DNA of 64,000 bases from Diplodia intermedia (taxonomy: Eukaryota; Ascomycota; Dothideomycetes; Botryosphaeriales; Botryosphaeriaceae): contig JAKEKT010000009.1 in NCBI GenBank assembly GCA_021495925.1, positions 372,001-436,000 on the forward strand, in the 5' to 3' direction. Positions 12,357 through 24,700 of this stretch are shown here, piece by piece. Both the position numbers and the translations under genes were made by a program. The notes below the pieces were generated by a model. The model had not been told where the DNA came from. It was given only the letters and a program-made list of their open reading frames with translations, and made no database searches. The stretch's first letter is position 1; each line of letters begins with the position of its first letter.

Positions 12357-14039
12357 CATCGTGGGCCTCCACATAGCTGACGTGAGGGGTAGCACTTGAA
12401 TCAGCAGAGGCAACTCCACTGGAGAAATCGAGTCAGGACAGAAGAGGGCTGTCGGAGACTGGTTTCCGTTTCTCAACTCTTGGTGAAAAGTTTTCTGCTC
12501 TGCCTCGAAGTCTCTGACATCACAGCGTGGCTCCTCCTTATTCGCCTGTCCCCCTTTCTTGGACGCCGTCATCCCGACCGAGACCATCGCCAGCCTCCGC
12601 CCTAACGTGCTAAAAGATCATCCGGACCACCTCTTACGTGTTTTCCCATGGCCACAGTATCCGATTTGCGCCCGTCGTCTGGGGATCGACGTGGGGTATC
12701 CCTGCAGCATACGGTGAAGGAACAATAGCGCGGTCGAAGGCCAGAAAGAGGCCAGCGAGGATATCGAATAGGAGTGAGGGGTAGCACACCATCATGGAGC
12801 TTCTCAGACACCGCCATGCCACTTGACGATGGGGGCCGCTTTCTCCATCCAACCACTCGGACCAGGAGGGACCTCAACATTTCCCCATGATCACCACACC
12901 CGGCGGCACCGATCGGACCCTGAGAGCAAGTGACACCGTATCTCGAGACGCGCTTGCCGCAGCCGTATCTTCCGTTCTGCCCTCTCTCGACGAGCCTACG
13001 CGTACCCAACGGCCCTCGCTCGGGCTATCCCCATCGTTGGCGGACACCCGGCGAAATATCCCGGAGACAGTGCAGTTGCGGTCAACAGCTCGGTGGACCC
13101 GTAAGCTCGAAGGGCGGGGCTGCGTGCCACATTGACACGAGCGTGCGTGATGGGCGGTGGAGGGGTATTGGACACCTCTACAAACTCTTGGGGGATGGAG
13201 CGTGCAGGTCCACGCGTTGAGACGGGACGCCGGATGCTTGCCCGGCTGCGCGGAGACGCGCCGTGCGTGGAGAAGGGGAAATAATCTGCTCTGTGGTTGG
13301 AAACAGCCTACGGAAAGAGAAGTGGAGTGGACCGGGGATGATAGGGGGCTCCAGTGCGAACGTCGTGAAGGCGAGTTCTTGTGCCAAGGGATCATCTGTG
13401 CAACCTCGATAGGAACTGCAGTGAGGTTCTCCACGAGATGATGATGGCTGATGAAGATTGGCAGATGCCGACTGTGATTGGATGGATGGCTGAACTCACC
13501 GCCTATGGAGTTGCGGAGTCGCTGCGATTGCATGCCTCAGGCACTGAATCTGAGTAGCCGATCAACTCCGGGACACGATAGACGTCTACAGACGATACGT
13601 CGCACACTTTTCGGTTCCCCCGTGGTCTCTTGCACTTAGGCAAGCTCATCTGATTCCTTCGAAAGCCACTGCTCAACGGGCCACATGAAATCTTCCCTTC
13701 TCGCAGCATGCTTCGCGGAAGATGTTGGACCTTCCCGACTTGGGTAGGTGAAGCCCACGTCCGAGTGTTTTTTTTGTATACCTTGAGATCCCAGGTTCAC
13801 GTCGCAACCTTTGCTTCCAATATCTATGGAGTCCGGCTATCTCCTGAAAAGGGTCACGATGGGTGAAGAGTCCTTGAACCCAGCTGTGCCGCAATCTCAT
13901 GCTTAGTCATGAGTGGGGTCAGGCGGGGTGTGATGGGGTGACCAGGTCGAAACACTAACGTGGATGCGCATGCTCTACTACTTACAAGCCAACAAGCATA
14001 GAAAAGGAACTCGAGGCTTGGACTGTCACGGCTTGGGTT

Positions 14040-14057
14040 GTGTGTGTGTGTGTGTGT
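14040..14057. repeat. GT microsatellite
   Basis: About nine GT dinucleotides followed by a G run. It is a simple sequence repeat outside any gene. Confidence 0.9.
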
Positions 14058-14455
14058 TGGGGGGGAGGTTGGTTTTGACCTTTCGTTCTTGCAAACCCCA
14101 GCCTTGCGGGACCACCGTAAGCCGCCATGCAACATTCTGGCTATGCTGTGCTGAAGCGTGGCCGTGTGGCGACTCGCATATGCAGACCGGAACTTGTCTT
14201 GATCCGCTCCATTGAGGCGACCTGCACCTCGAAAATTTCAGCTTTGCGGTTTATACCAGTGCTCATATGCGACGCTGTCTCCAGCCTTGAAACAGAATTT
14301 TGCCAGACAACATTGACGCTGTCGACCATAGCCTGGTGGAGCATGTTTTCCCAACCCCCGGCCAGCGAACATTCGACTATCTTCCCACCCACCTGTACCT
14401 ACGCTATATTGATGTGCAGAGAAGAGCCCGTGACGAGGAAGATTCTTCCCTTGCG

Positions 14456-16992
14456 ATGTCGTTCGGCTTCGGCGTTGGCGATTTCATCGCTGCCGGGGAG
14501 CTGTGTCGGAAGCTCTACAGGAACGTCTACACGGTTTCGATAGAGGCACCTGAGGAAATCACCTGTCTTCAGAATGAGCTGTCCCAGCTCAAGTCTACCA
14601 TTGACATGCTTGTACAAGAAGTGAAAGATCCGAACTCTCTGATCGCCAGGTGTGGACAAGATCGGGTCAAGCATGCGAACGGCATCATGAGCGAAGTCAA
14701 GACCACCCTTCTTGAGAAACTTGAAAAACTGGTCGGCAAGTATGAGTACTTCATTTCGCAGGTCGGTGGTGCGAAGAAGAACATCATGAAGCGAAAATGG
14801 GATAAAGTGAAGTATGCGAGCGAAATCAGAACGATCAATGACCTTAGGGTAAAGGTAGACATTACCTGTGAGCATGGGACCGATTTGTTTGACGCGCAAA
14901 TTAGCTTTCCTTTCACCATGGCCACATTAGCATCCTTTTGCTCTCGACGTATAAGTTGATGTATCTGCTGGTAGTATGAGATACTAATAAGCCGTCCAAA
15001 GCTCATCCTTGGCGCGGATCGGGGAAGCCAACCAAGAGTTATCAAAAATTGTGGAGGAAGTAAGAACCTTCATCGGCAGGCAAGCTGTCGGAGGTCATGC
15101 TATGTCATCTGGCTCAGTATTCCATGACTAAATCATGAAGCTGTTCCTAGACTAAGTGGAATCCTCCGATCGTCCTAAATACTCAACTGGAATACTTGAT
15201 TGGATAAAAGCAGGCAAATGGTGGTTGATGAAGGTGAACAAAGATTAACAGCCATTTATGGTTATCATGGTCCGCTAATGCCAGTTCAGGCCCAATCCGG
15301 TTTTCGGAGCACAGCGATACACAAGCCTGGGTACGCCCAAGCCTATACTGATCTCCTCAAAGCATGTTGGATCTTGACCGATGTCATCGTGACACACCCC
15401 CAACAGGGTTTTCTTGACAACGGGCGTCAGCGTTTAGTCATCGAGCATCTGGCCAAGGTAAGAAATATAGCAAGTTCGTACTTCTTGAATAAGCTCTGAC
15501 GTCGAACAGGCCATCACTGGTGAGCTTGAAAGACAGGAAAGTCTTCATGTCAGGCCCGACCTTCGCATTATCCAGCGCTGCGACCTTCGAATTTGGACGA
15601 CAGTAGAAACCATGTCTCTTGAGCCCGTATTAGGCCAGGCTACCCAGGATGATTCTCTGCCCTGCAAAACTGCAGAGGGGGACGGCTTTCTAATGGTTAG
15701 TATGAGTCTATGCCTATCTAATCAAAATGCGTCAGGTTTGGTGCATTATGTGCCAAGCCATACATCAAGGGAAAGTCTGCTTGAGTGCACTATCTTCGTT
15801 GAGATAAATGTCAATTAGGGAGTGAACCTTTGCGGGCAGAACTTTAAGGGAAAAAATATATTTCCGTGCCAATGTAAGTCTCACTGGCACTAGTGCCTCA
15901 AGTGTATTATTCCATCAGCGTATGATTATGAGCTTGCAGTCCCACTGTCTGTCACTGTCGCTCAATGCAAGGTAGATAGGATAGTGGCATACCATGTAGC
16001 TGTCGAACCTGTGGATGTTAAGGATTCTGATTCGAAGTATGGAACCGAATTCGTGCTGGACACTTTCAATGGTAGGTACCAAGAGCCTGGATGTTGCAGC
16101 CTGAGGACTGACCTTTAAGATGCATATTTACTTGTTCCCCTGATTGTCGGCTTCCATAGCTACCAACGGTGCTTCGCCCACGCTGACATCGACCCCTGGG
16201 CTTTGCACGCCACTGCACTACTGGATCATTTGTGGGCACGACTACAAATTGCCACTCAACAACCGGGCTATAGACCTAGAAGCACCTCGGACTCGTCAAA
16301 TGGACCCCAAGATGACCTTGCAAACGTCTTACTCCGCCGCAACATGGACGGAGTCTCGCAGTGGCAGGACGACGAAACATCGCCCAGCCGAGATTTTTGG
16401 CTTCTGGCTGAACTTATTGCCCAGAAACACGAGCGTCTCAGCTCTTTCGTGCCTCTTGTGGATGCCTTTCCCGAGCCTTGCGTCTCAGCTCTGATCGCAT
16501 GGTTTTCGGGTACCGTAAACGACTGTATACCAACCTTACAATCGTTCTGCGCAGATATTTTTGACATCCTTCCGGTCCTCATTTTTTCGAGAGGAACCTG
16601 CGTTCTCGAAAGAGACTTTCGCGCCCTATCCAGGGCAGATATTCCAATCATTCATGGGGTACATACCAACCATAAAGGCGAACACTGTCTCGATCACGGA
16701 TTTGCGGAACACATCGATGAATGACGAAGTTCCCTTACCTGACCCATTGGAGTCCCCTGGAGCCTGGATAAAATGGAAAGAAAAAAACATCTGCGTACTA
16801 TCGGAGCGGCTGCGCAACACCAGGCTTCGAAGTATACTATGGAAATATCGCATGCCAAAAATTCTCGGTAAGCTGGAAGATATGAAGCGAAGGGTTGAAG
16901 ATGAAGGTCGCCGCCACAGATTTCAGGGGACAAGACAATATTCCCGGGCTCAGCAAGGTATATCTCTGCGTGGCACTGATTGCTCGAGCTGA
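14456..16992 (+). CDS. Fungal protein with STAND/NLR-like N-terminal domain
   Basis: The ATG at 14456 begins a protein whose first segment (MSFGFGVGDFIAAGELC, then a helical, Leu-rich stretch) matches the start of the fungal N-terminal domain found on STAND/NLR-like proteins. No NTPase, ankyrin or WD segment follows. Later introns fit with consistent phases: 15458-15509, 15696-15818, 15874-15918, 16072-16119 and 16659-16752; the last exon (16753-16992) ends at a TAG-free run closed by TGA. The first junctions are unsettled: candidate introns begin at 14868 (GTGAGC) or 14949 (GTATAAG), and the exon near 14992-15058, which reads like the family's continuing helix, could not be joined in phase to the exon starting near 15214. 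This may be my error, an unusual intron or a frameshift. The C-terminal half is unrecognised. Function unknown; relatives are often linked to non-self recognition, but that is not shown here. Confidence 0.6.
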
Positions 16993-17157
16993 AGAGCGCT
17001 GTATATGGGTGGCTTGTGGTTCTCATTTCTTCTGGAGTCATCAAATCTTCAGGTCGATATCATGTTGCTGATTTTGCTTGCGCATAACCAGATCAGATGA
17101 AATGAAGATAGGTTTACGAAGGATGTTGAAAGGCTTGTAGCTCTCTGATCACGTCCA

Positions 17158-17200
17158 ACCACCACCACCACCACCACCACCACCACCACCACCACCACCC
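17158..17200. repeat. CAC/GTG trinucleotide microsatellite
   Basis: About 14 tandem CAC units directly beyond the stop codon of the TMEM205-like gene. A second run of the same trinucleotide (about 17346-17368) lies inside its last exon and encodes a glycine run. Confidence 0.9.
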
Positions 17201-17202
17201 GA

Positions 17203-17954
17203 CTAAAACCTCATCCTACCCGCCAGACGCACCCCATACGCCAACGCCGCCGCAACCGCCAACAGATTCAAATGAATGCACATCGCATGATTCCGCGAAA
17301 ACGCCCTCCTCCTCGCCCTCATCTCCTCGCTCATCCCCGCCGGACCACCACCACCACCACCACCACCGTCGTGCTTCCTCCTTCCCCCATCTTTCGTCTC
17401 TGCATTTCTCCAATGAGTACTTCTTCTTTTCCGTCCGGGTAATTCATTCAGGGAAAATGCCGATTCAACTCACCCTGATGTGTCCGCGCGACCATGGCCT
17501 CCGCAGTCGCCGGCCCGTACTTCAGCCAATTCGCAACCGCCGTCGCGCCGGCGAGGGCCAGCAATCCCGAGTCCGCCACGGGCGCGTCGAGCAGAGCGAG
17601 CATACTGCTGCTGCTGCTGGTGGTGGTGGTAGTAGTCGGCGGCGGCGGGTAGGTGAGGGCGGCGACGAGGAGCAGCAGCGCCTGGAGGCGGAAGTAGACG
17701 GGGAAGACTCGCTTCTGCAGGGTGGTGAAGGCGGAGGTGGGCAGGGCGGCGTAGCTGATCTTGGTCATGACGAAGGACTGTGGCGGGGTGGTTTGTTTGG
17801 TTAGCTCGGGTGGTGGGCGGAGTGGGGGGGAAACGGTGGGGAGTGGTGGGGGGGTTCTGTGGGGGTCGGTGGTGTGACTTGCTTGGTAAAGGGTGGAGCC
17901 GAGGAGGGTGCTGTAGGCGAGGAGGTGGCAGGCGGGGAGGATTGAGGCGGACAT
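17203..17954 (-). CDS. TMEM205/DUF4149-like membrane protein
   Basis: A 190-residue small multi-pass membrane protein. Exons: 17883-17954, 17474-17777 and 17203-17399; phases close exactly. The first exon supplies a hydrophobic N-terminus (about residues 3-22), followed by the family's conserved block around LYQSFVMTKISYAALP, a second hydrophobic segment, a third near LLALAGATAVANWLKYGP with the conserved THQE that follows, and a last helix near the C-terminus (HAMCIHLNLLAVAAALAYGVRL). Length equals the animal family member (about 189). The intron 17778-17882 uses a GC donor (GCAAGT) instead of GT; the second intron (17400-17473) is ordinary. An eight-residue glycine run from a GGT repeat lies between the helices. 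Function of the family in fungi is unknown; the animal protein has been linked to drug resistance. Confidence 0.85.
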
Positions 17955-19780
17955 GGCGGTGACTGATACAGGCGCTGATGGTTTTGAGGATACTGGACAA
18001 GATTGAGAATAAACTGACTCTGGCCAGAGCTGTCGCGATGGGCCGTGGTGTCGAGTCTTTAGCATTGATGGCTGCCTGGAAGGATGCCAAGGATCCAGCT
18101 CATGAGGCGTCGAAGCTGTGTCAGCACACCAAATGCACCACTCCATCGGATATTGTAAAGGAAATATTACTTCTAAGAAGTCACAGCTGAGCCTGGAGGC
18201 ACAACAACTTCCCTATGTGAGCTAACTAATGTGATCAGAGCAGGTTACAAAAAGTTTGAGCCGTCTGAGCCCCGCCGGAGACGCTACGCTCGTAGTTGGA
18301 TCCGATACCTGGACGAACATGTTCTCGTTCGACACTGACATGTACTAGTGATGGATTCAACTACCAGCATGAGTATGGTACGGCAGCTACGGGACAGATG
18401 TGGATGGACCCGAGTCCTTTGCGATCTGCTGTGTGATTGGTGGGAATGCATGGATGCCTGAGGCAGCTGACCCTCGCGTAACAGAGGCCCCTGGACCGGG
18501 TGCCACTGATGATGTGCATCAACGACGACATCGACATGGTTCTTTCCGGGGGAACCAGCCTCCAACGCGCCACGCCCTGGCCCCTGAAGGCGAGCGTGGC
18601 TCTGGGACGATCGATATCTCAGTTTTCCCGATGGCCATACGAATTCTGACGCTCAGGGGAGATGTCGTAAGAAGGTTCAGCCACAATGACCTCAGTCATT
18701 CCGGCACGCCGGCTCCGGCTCCAAGCCTCCAACAAAGCCAAGTCCCACCCCCGCCGAGCGTCTCGGCTGCTTCGGAAGCTTTGCGACCGCCCGCTTTACC
18801 TGCCGAAATTCCAGCAGTGGGCCTTGACAGCAATGACGCTGGCCAAGCTTCACGAAAGGAACTCCGTCCGTGGTTTTGAGCGTGTCTCTCATTTTTTTTC
18901 TTCTAAACCTGCCACGGCCTTCGACTCCACGCCATCCCCATAGACCTGCGTTCCATCGTCACCTCAAGTGCCCTCTAGAAACTACTCCAAGGAATCCTCC
19001 CGCTATGGCTGGGACCAGACCGCACGCAGCCCGCCCAAACCACTTCCTCAACTATAACAAGCCGAAAGCTAACAGCCTGGTCAAGGTTAGGGACGTCATG
19101 GCTGAGAGCTGGACCACGAAGGCCGATGCGGATGACGACGCAAAGCTCCTTCGGTCGGGGGAAGCAAGGCCTGGGCCGGGGCCGTGAGCCTCCTCCCCGA
19201 GAAAACCTAATGCCATCTGCGAAGGACGGCAAGAAAGATCGTGATGTTTGAAGTCGATCGGATCCCGTTTGCTCGAAAACTCGTCGGCAGATCTGGCCAG
19301 ACCGTCGATGGGCGGGCCAAGCTACGGCCGGACCCGGTTAGGCCAGAGCTACAACGGCTCGGGCCTGAGCTCATCGGCGCGAGAACGTGCCACCGGTGCG
19401 TGCCGATGAAGTCATCCCGAAACTCTCAGGGTTTGCAAACGGCCGCGATGATGTAAGGGTGAGCGTGGGCGTATGGCTGTACCTGGGCCGTGTTTGCATC
19501 ACGCGTCGCGATGATTGGGGGTGGCTACCACGAGAGCTTCACGCCTGTGATTGGTCAGTAGAAAAGAATCCATATTTCAGACTACCAAGCGGGGTACGAC
19601 GAAGAAGCTCGGCAAAACTACACACACAGATGCCAATGACCTGGGGGAACAGGGTTCCTTCTTGGGGTATTTCTACAAGACAAAACGCCGGACAAGCCTC
19701 CGTCAAACAACACCCAGCGACGGCGAAGGGGAAAGGGAAAGCAAAAGTAAAAGCAAAAGCAAAAGCAAAAACAAAACAGT
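17955..19780. other. Intergenic region without recognisable gene
   Basis: About 1.8 kb between two minus-strand genes. It should hold the promoter of the TMEM205-like gene on its left and the 3' end of the PAS/GATA gene on its right. Open frames of up to 200 codons (for example 19387-19989 plus strand and 18870-19187 plus strand) show no domain and no splice support. A simple AAAAGC repeat lies at about 19738-19776. Confidence 0.55.
19738..19776. repeat. AAAAGC simple repeat
   Basis: Five to six imperfect AAAAGC units just beyond the stop codon of the PAS/GATA gene. Read through on the minus strand it produces an artificial Phe/Ala-rich tail, which is why the unspliced frame looks longer than the real protein. 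Confidence 0.8.
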
Positions 19781-21062
19781 TTATGATGGTTCCGCATCTC
19801 TGCTGTTCACATTTTTCGCCCTCTTCTGCTCCTTTGCAAACTTCACTACAAACGAAATTAGCACCAGACGGACTAGATACACGCAAATACAATGTCTTAC
19901 GGCCACAAGCATTACACATCGTCTTCGGCCCGTCGGGCCCGGCCCGCCACTCGGGACTCTCCACCGTCCCGCACCTCGAGCAACAGTAATCTTTGGCCGC
20001 AAACTTGCGTTTGGGCTGCCTCGGGACATCGCTGATCTTCCTCTCGTACCCCTCCGGCCTGACGAAGAACGGAATGCCCGCATCCCCCAGCTTGACCTTC
20101 GACGAGTCCTCCTCCAGCGCGCCCTCTTCGTCGGGCTGGACGTTGGAAGGCGAGCTGCTCTCTTCGTCGGGGTCCGGTTGTGTGTGCTGTTGTTCCGCCG
20201 GCGCTATGGGCGAAGTCATCCAGGTCAGCCGCGGCGGGCTGCTGCGAGAGCGCTTGAACGGGCGGCGGCCGGACGGGCTGGCGCGGCGCTCGGCCCTCCA
20301 AAACAGGCTTTCCTCCATATTTTGTAGCGGGTGGTGGATGGGCGTCGTCGTCGTCGCGGCGGATTTGGCCAGCACGGCCTGCTCCTCGTCGTCGTCGGCC
20401 TCGAGGTAGTGGCCTTCGCCGGCGGCCTCGCGCCGCATCTCGCGCAGCAGCGTGACCAGGCGGATCTGCTCCATCTTCAACTCGAGCATGCCGTCCATCA
20501 GGCGCCCTTTCCGGGTGAAGGCGGGGCGGGCGGTGATGGAGATGATGCCGGGCGGCGGCATCATCAGTTGTAGCGGTGACAGCGAGGCGGGCATCTTGAC
20601 CTGGTAGTGGCCGACCAGCTCGAAGGCCGAGTAGTCGCTGCCGACGTGCACGACGCTGCGGATGCGGCAGTAGAAGCGGAAGGGCGGGCGGCCGGGGGCG
20701 GCGGCGGCCAGGGAGGCGTCGAAGGTGTTGGCGGTGTTGAAGCTGCTGCTGCTGGCGGGGCGCAGCAGGGCGTCGTCGATCTCGGACGAGAAGACGTGGG
20801 CGTCATCCTTGTGGATCAGGGCGGCCAGGCGCTGGCCCAGCAGCAGGTTCGGCTCGCAGCCCAGCAGGTTGAGGCAGTTGGCCGAGACGCGCAGGATGGT
20901 GGTGCTCGGCGAGAGGACGAAATGCAGGTCGTGCAGCGAGGAGAGCACGATGTCGTCGAGGGTCGGCGGCAGGACGGCGTCGAGGTCGGTGTGGAGAAAA
21001 GCGGTCGGAGTTGCGGCATCGACGGGGTGGTCGTCGTGCTGCGACGCGTCGGAGGAAGGCAT
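19781..21062 (-). CDS. WC-2-like PAS/GATA zinc-finger regulator
   Basis: A 408-residue nuclear regulator with the domain order of white collar-2: one PAS domain (about residues 40-155, with the LHDLHFVLSP start, a HKDDAHVF segment and the FELVGHYQV strand) and a single GATA finger at the C-terminus (CSRCGTVESPEWRAGPDGPK then CNACGLKFAKEQKR, C-x2-C-x18-C-x2-C). Between them lie an acidic, Ser-rich stretch and a basic patch. Exons: 19901-21062 and 19781-19845; the 55-nt intron cuts the finger directly after the last zinc-binding Cys, and splicing restores the conserved basic LKFAKE tail. ATG 21062 is the first true ATG. It is shorter and more divergent than classical WC-2, so a paralogue is possible. 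Known WC-2 partners WC-1 in light and clock responses; that role here is inference. It shares a 650-bp spacer with the histidine kinase. Confidence 0.85.
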
Positions 21063-21712
21063 GGTGGACGCACTGGAGGGAGCATGGAGGAAGGAGACGA
21101 GGCGTCGCAATTGACGGGGCGCGCGGCATGATGGGCGTGTTGGTTGAATCAGCGCTCACGACATGTGCGCGATGTGGGAAGGGAAGCGACGTCATCTGCG
21201 TGGCGAGCATCTCAAGGGTCCAAGGGACGTTGGAGAGTCGTGCAGTTGCGGGCTTGGGGCGGCGACGTCATCGGGCTGTGGCTTGTGGGGAGCGGAGGGG
21301 GGGCGGGCGCGTGGGCTGCCAGTGGCAAAGTGGCGCCACGCGAGCCACGAATTTCCAGATTGGTACAACACCAGATCATCGGGGTTTGCGTTTCGTCGGT
21401 CCAAATCGAAGGCGGCGGGATCGAAGATGCGCCGTTCCTCGATGCTTCGGCGGCAGGGGGCGCTGCCGATTGGCCGGAGGCTAGTCCGACTCTGAACAGG
21501 CGCCTGCCCCGGCGACGCGATGCCTTCTTAATCCTCGATCATCAGCAACGCGCCCTCTCCATTATTCGCACACCCCACGCCCAGCGCTGCCATGCGCGCC
21601 GCCTGCTTTCAGCCCCGGCTCCACTCCGGCCCAGCTGGTCTGCGCTGCCCATACTGCCCATCCGCCCATCTCCCTGACTCTGCGACCTCCCTCCTCCTCC
21701 CCGACGCTTCCC
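21063..21712. promoter_or_regulatory. Divergent promoter region between PAS/GATA gene and histidine kinase
   Basis: 650 bp separate two outward-facing start codons (21062 minus, 21713 plus). Both promoters must lie in it unless one gene has a distant one. It includes two GATC-containing patches (around 21375 and 21536) and a CGATT pair, but I cannot assign operators. The segment 21300-21500 is GC-rich. Confidence 0.5.
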
Positions 21713-24700
21713 ATGCCGTCCTCCAGGTCCAGCAAGGCTTCCCCGCGACAGCCGCCCAGCCTCGACGCAGAGCGCGCCCGCGTCAAGAAGCTGGCTAGGT
21801 GCGTCCGCCGCCTGTCCGCCCCGCTGCCCCAGCTGACAACCACAGCTACTTCGGCTCGCTCGGCATAGTGCCTGAAGACTCTTCTGCCACGCCTGCCTGC
21901 GACCCGGTCTCTACCTCGCCCGCTGTCGCCCGCGATGCCACGCTCACCGCGCTCGCCCAGCTGGGCCCGCTGCGCCTGCAGTGCGACCGCGCCTTCGTCT
22001 CGCTCACTGACCGCAGCCACCAGTACATCATTGCCGAGGCCACGCGCTCGCTGTCTTACTTCGACCTGGCCCGCCATTCAAACGACCCCCTCTACCTGGG
22101 CGTCGCCGCGTTAGACGCCGCCTGGAGCCCGGATACCATCCACGTCTTCACCGACCCCGCCGGCCGCTCAGATATCTGCACTCCCAACGTGCAGGCCGAT
22201 CGTTCCAGGTACCGCATGTGTGACTTCCGCGCCGACCCGCACTATGCCACCCGTTCCTATGTCGCTGCCTGGCCCTACGCTCGCGCCTACTTGGAAGTGC
22301 CTCTGCGCACCTCGACCGGTGAAGTTATCGGATCCTACTGTGTAGTCGACAACCGCATCCGCGACGACTGGGCCGATGACTTTGCCGTCCACGTCCTGGC
22401 CGAGATTGCCCAGACTATCATGGACCATATTGAACTGGTCAAGATGCAAGAGCAGCACCACCGTTTGGAGAGATTGCTGAACAAACTGTGTGTGTACGTC
22501 GAAGAGAATACTAGCATGCAGGCTTTTGAAACAAACCACAACGCCGACCAAAGCTCGTCAGCTAGCACCCCTCGGGACAGCCCTGAGCCGAGCCCTATGT
22601 CGGGGCCTGTGACGTCTCGCAATGACTCTCGCGACAAATCCGCCTCCACCTCGGACGATTCCTTGGAGACGCAATTAACCACTCCCAGCCCGACCCCGAG
22701 ACTGAACCCTTTTGAGTCGTCAGATTTCGCGCCCGACAGGCCAACCCACATGTTGAGCCAGAATTCTTCTTCATCGTCTGACAGACCACCACCCGCACAG
22801 CGGTCGAGGGATATCCCGGCCACCTTTTCACGCGCAGCAAATCTCATCCAAGAAGCGACGGACATTGAGGGCATCGTCTTCCTGGACGCATCCCCAAATG
22901 GCTTTGGGACCCGCCTGGACGCCAAGAGTGGCAACGCTTCCAACAACGTGGCAACGGCCCACTCACCGATATCCACTACAGAAGACTCCCCCCGAGTCAA
23001 GATGTGCGAGACGCTCGGAAAGTCCGTCAGCGGTGACAGCAACTCCTCTGAAGACTCCCTGTCGATCCCCGAACCGCTTTTACAACGACTTCTTCAGACC
23101 CATCGGCGAGGAACCAGCTTTTTCGCTGATGCGCTGGACGAATTGGACGAGCAAGAGGGCAGCGATGCGAAAAGTCTTTTCCAGATCTTTAGCTCGGCAC
23201 GCTCGATCTTGTTCATGCCTCTTTGGGATTATCAGAAAGAAGGGTGGTACGCGGCCGCCATTGGCTGGTCTACCAAGGCTAATCGCATTTTCGCATCCGA
23301 AGACCTGGTGTACATCTCTGCTTTTGGGAACTCGATCATGAACGAGGTGTCTCGCATCGAAGCCATGTCGGTCAGTCACGCCAAGTCCAATTTCATTTCG
23401 TCGATATCGCATGAACTCCGCTCGCCTCTCCATGGCATTCTTGCGAGCACCGAGTTGCTTAAGCAGACCGATCTCGACCCTGAGCGGATGGCCCTAGCCG
23501 ACATGGTCGAAGTGTGTGGAGTGACGCTGCTGGAAACCATGGACCATCTCCTCGATTTCGCCAAGATCAACCACTTGTACAGAAAGGGTCGCCGAACTTC
23601 ATCCGATGGCCTTGGAGGGAGCAGAGGAGGAAGCAGAAACAGGAAGGATTATCTGAATCTCTGTAAAACAACAGACTTGGGCCTGCTGGTTCAAGAAGTT
23701 GTCGAAGGAGCGTATCTAGGCCACAGCGCCCAGGCTGGGGCACAGTTTGACGCCGGGTCCACTCCGCTGGACAACGAAGATTCACCGGCTTCCAAGTTGG
23801 ATGGTGTGCGCCCGCACAAGTCCAAACCCGTTCTACTGACGATGTCCATCGAGAAGCGCGATGACTGGCGACTGCACACCGAACCTGGCGCGTGGAGGAG
23901 AATCGTTCTGAATCTCGTCGGCAATGCGCTGAAGTACACCGATCGTGGATCTGTCGAAGTTAGCCTGAAGTGCGTCGGCGCGGAGAATGGACCAAACTCT
24001 ACGCCGACCGAGGATGGCGCCGAGAAGCGTTATATGTGTCTCTCCATCAAGGACACGGGCCGTGGCATCAGCGAGGAATATTTGAAGTACCGCTTGTTTA
24101 CCCCTTACGCGCAGGAAGACCCGTTGGTTAGCGGAACGGGGCTGGGCTTGTCTATCGTCCATCATCTGGTGACACATTTCGATGGGATGGTGGACATACA
24201 CAGCGAGGTTGGCGTTGGAACTTGTGTGATGGTTATGATACCGATTCCGAATGACGCAGACGGCAATACGCCGAAACCCGAGTGCGCACCAGATTCATCC
24301 GAGGAGGCTACGGAAACGTTGCGTGGCAAGACTGTGTTGGCCCTGGCAGGTGACCTCTCACCCCATCCGGACACAGAAGGGGAGAAGCTTCTTTCGAACG
24401 CCCTCGATACCGCTCAATCTTGGTGGGACATGAGTATTTCCCAGAGTGATACTGAAGGCGCCAACATGGCAGCAGACTTCTGCATGCTCCACGCTGCGCA
24501 GCTTGAAGCCGCACACGAGAAGGGTGCCCTGAGGGATGTTACCGGCGCCATCATTGTCATCTGCACACGCCAGCCCACGAAGAAACAGCTTCTGATTGCA
24601 GGTATCTACAATGCGACCTTCCTTCAACAGCCTTTTGGCCCCAAAAAGATGAAGAATTCGTTCAAGGCGGCCCTCTCCCGCTACAATCAGGATTCGCTGC

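Larger units (their letters stand above)
7978..14455. other. Gene-free region upstream of creA
   Basis: About 6.5 kb with no supported gene. From 8,200 to 11,700 the DNA is GC-rich with many long open frames on all six frames, the usual result of few stop codons in GC-rich DNA; none shows a domain. From about 11,700 to 14,455 the GC content drops and frames are short. The stretch near creA must hold its promoter and leader. It also contains a pair of CCCGGG-centred palindromes (12,316-12,356) and a GT microsatellite (14,040-14,057). Confidence 0.6.

Noticed and set aside
13740..13830. tRNA-like GGTTCA stretch near 13,790
   Set aside because: Only a weak T-arm resemblance; no acceptor or anticodon stem found around it.
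19539..21110. An unspliced 523-residue reading of the PAS/GATA gene
   Set aside because: It starts at a TTG, reads through a perfect intron at the zinc finger and ends in an artificial Phe/Ala tail made by an AAAAGC repeat. The spliced 408-residue form restores the known finger tail.
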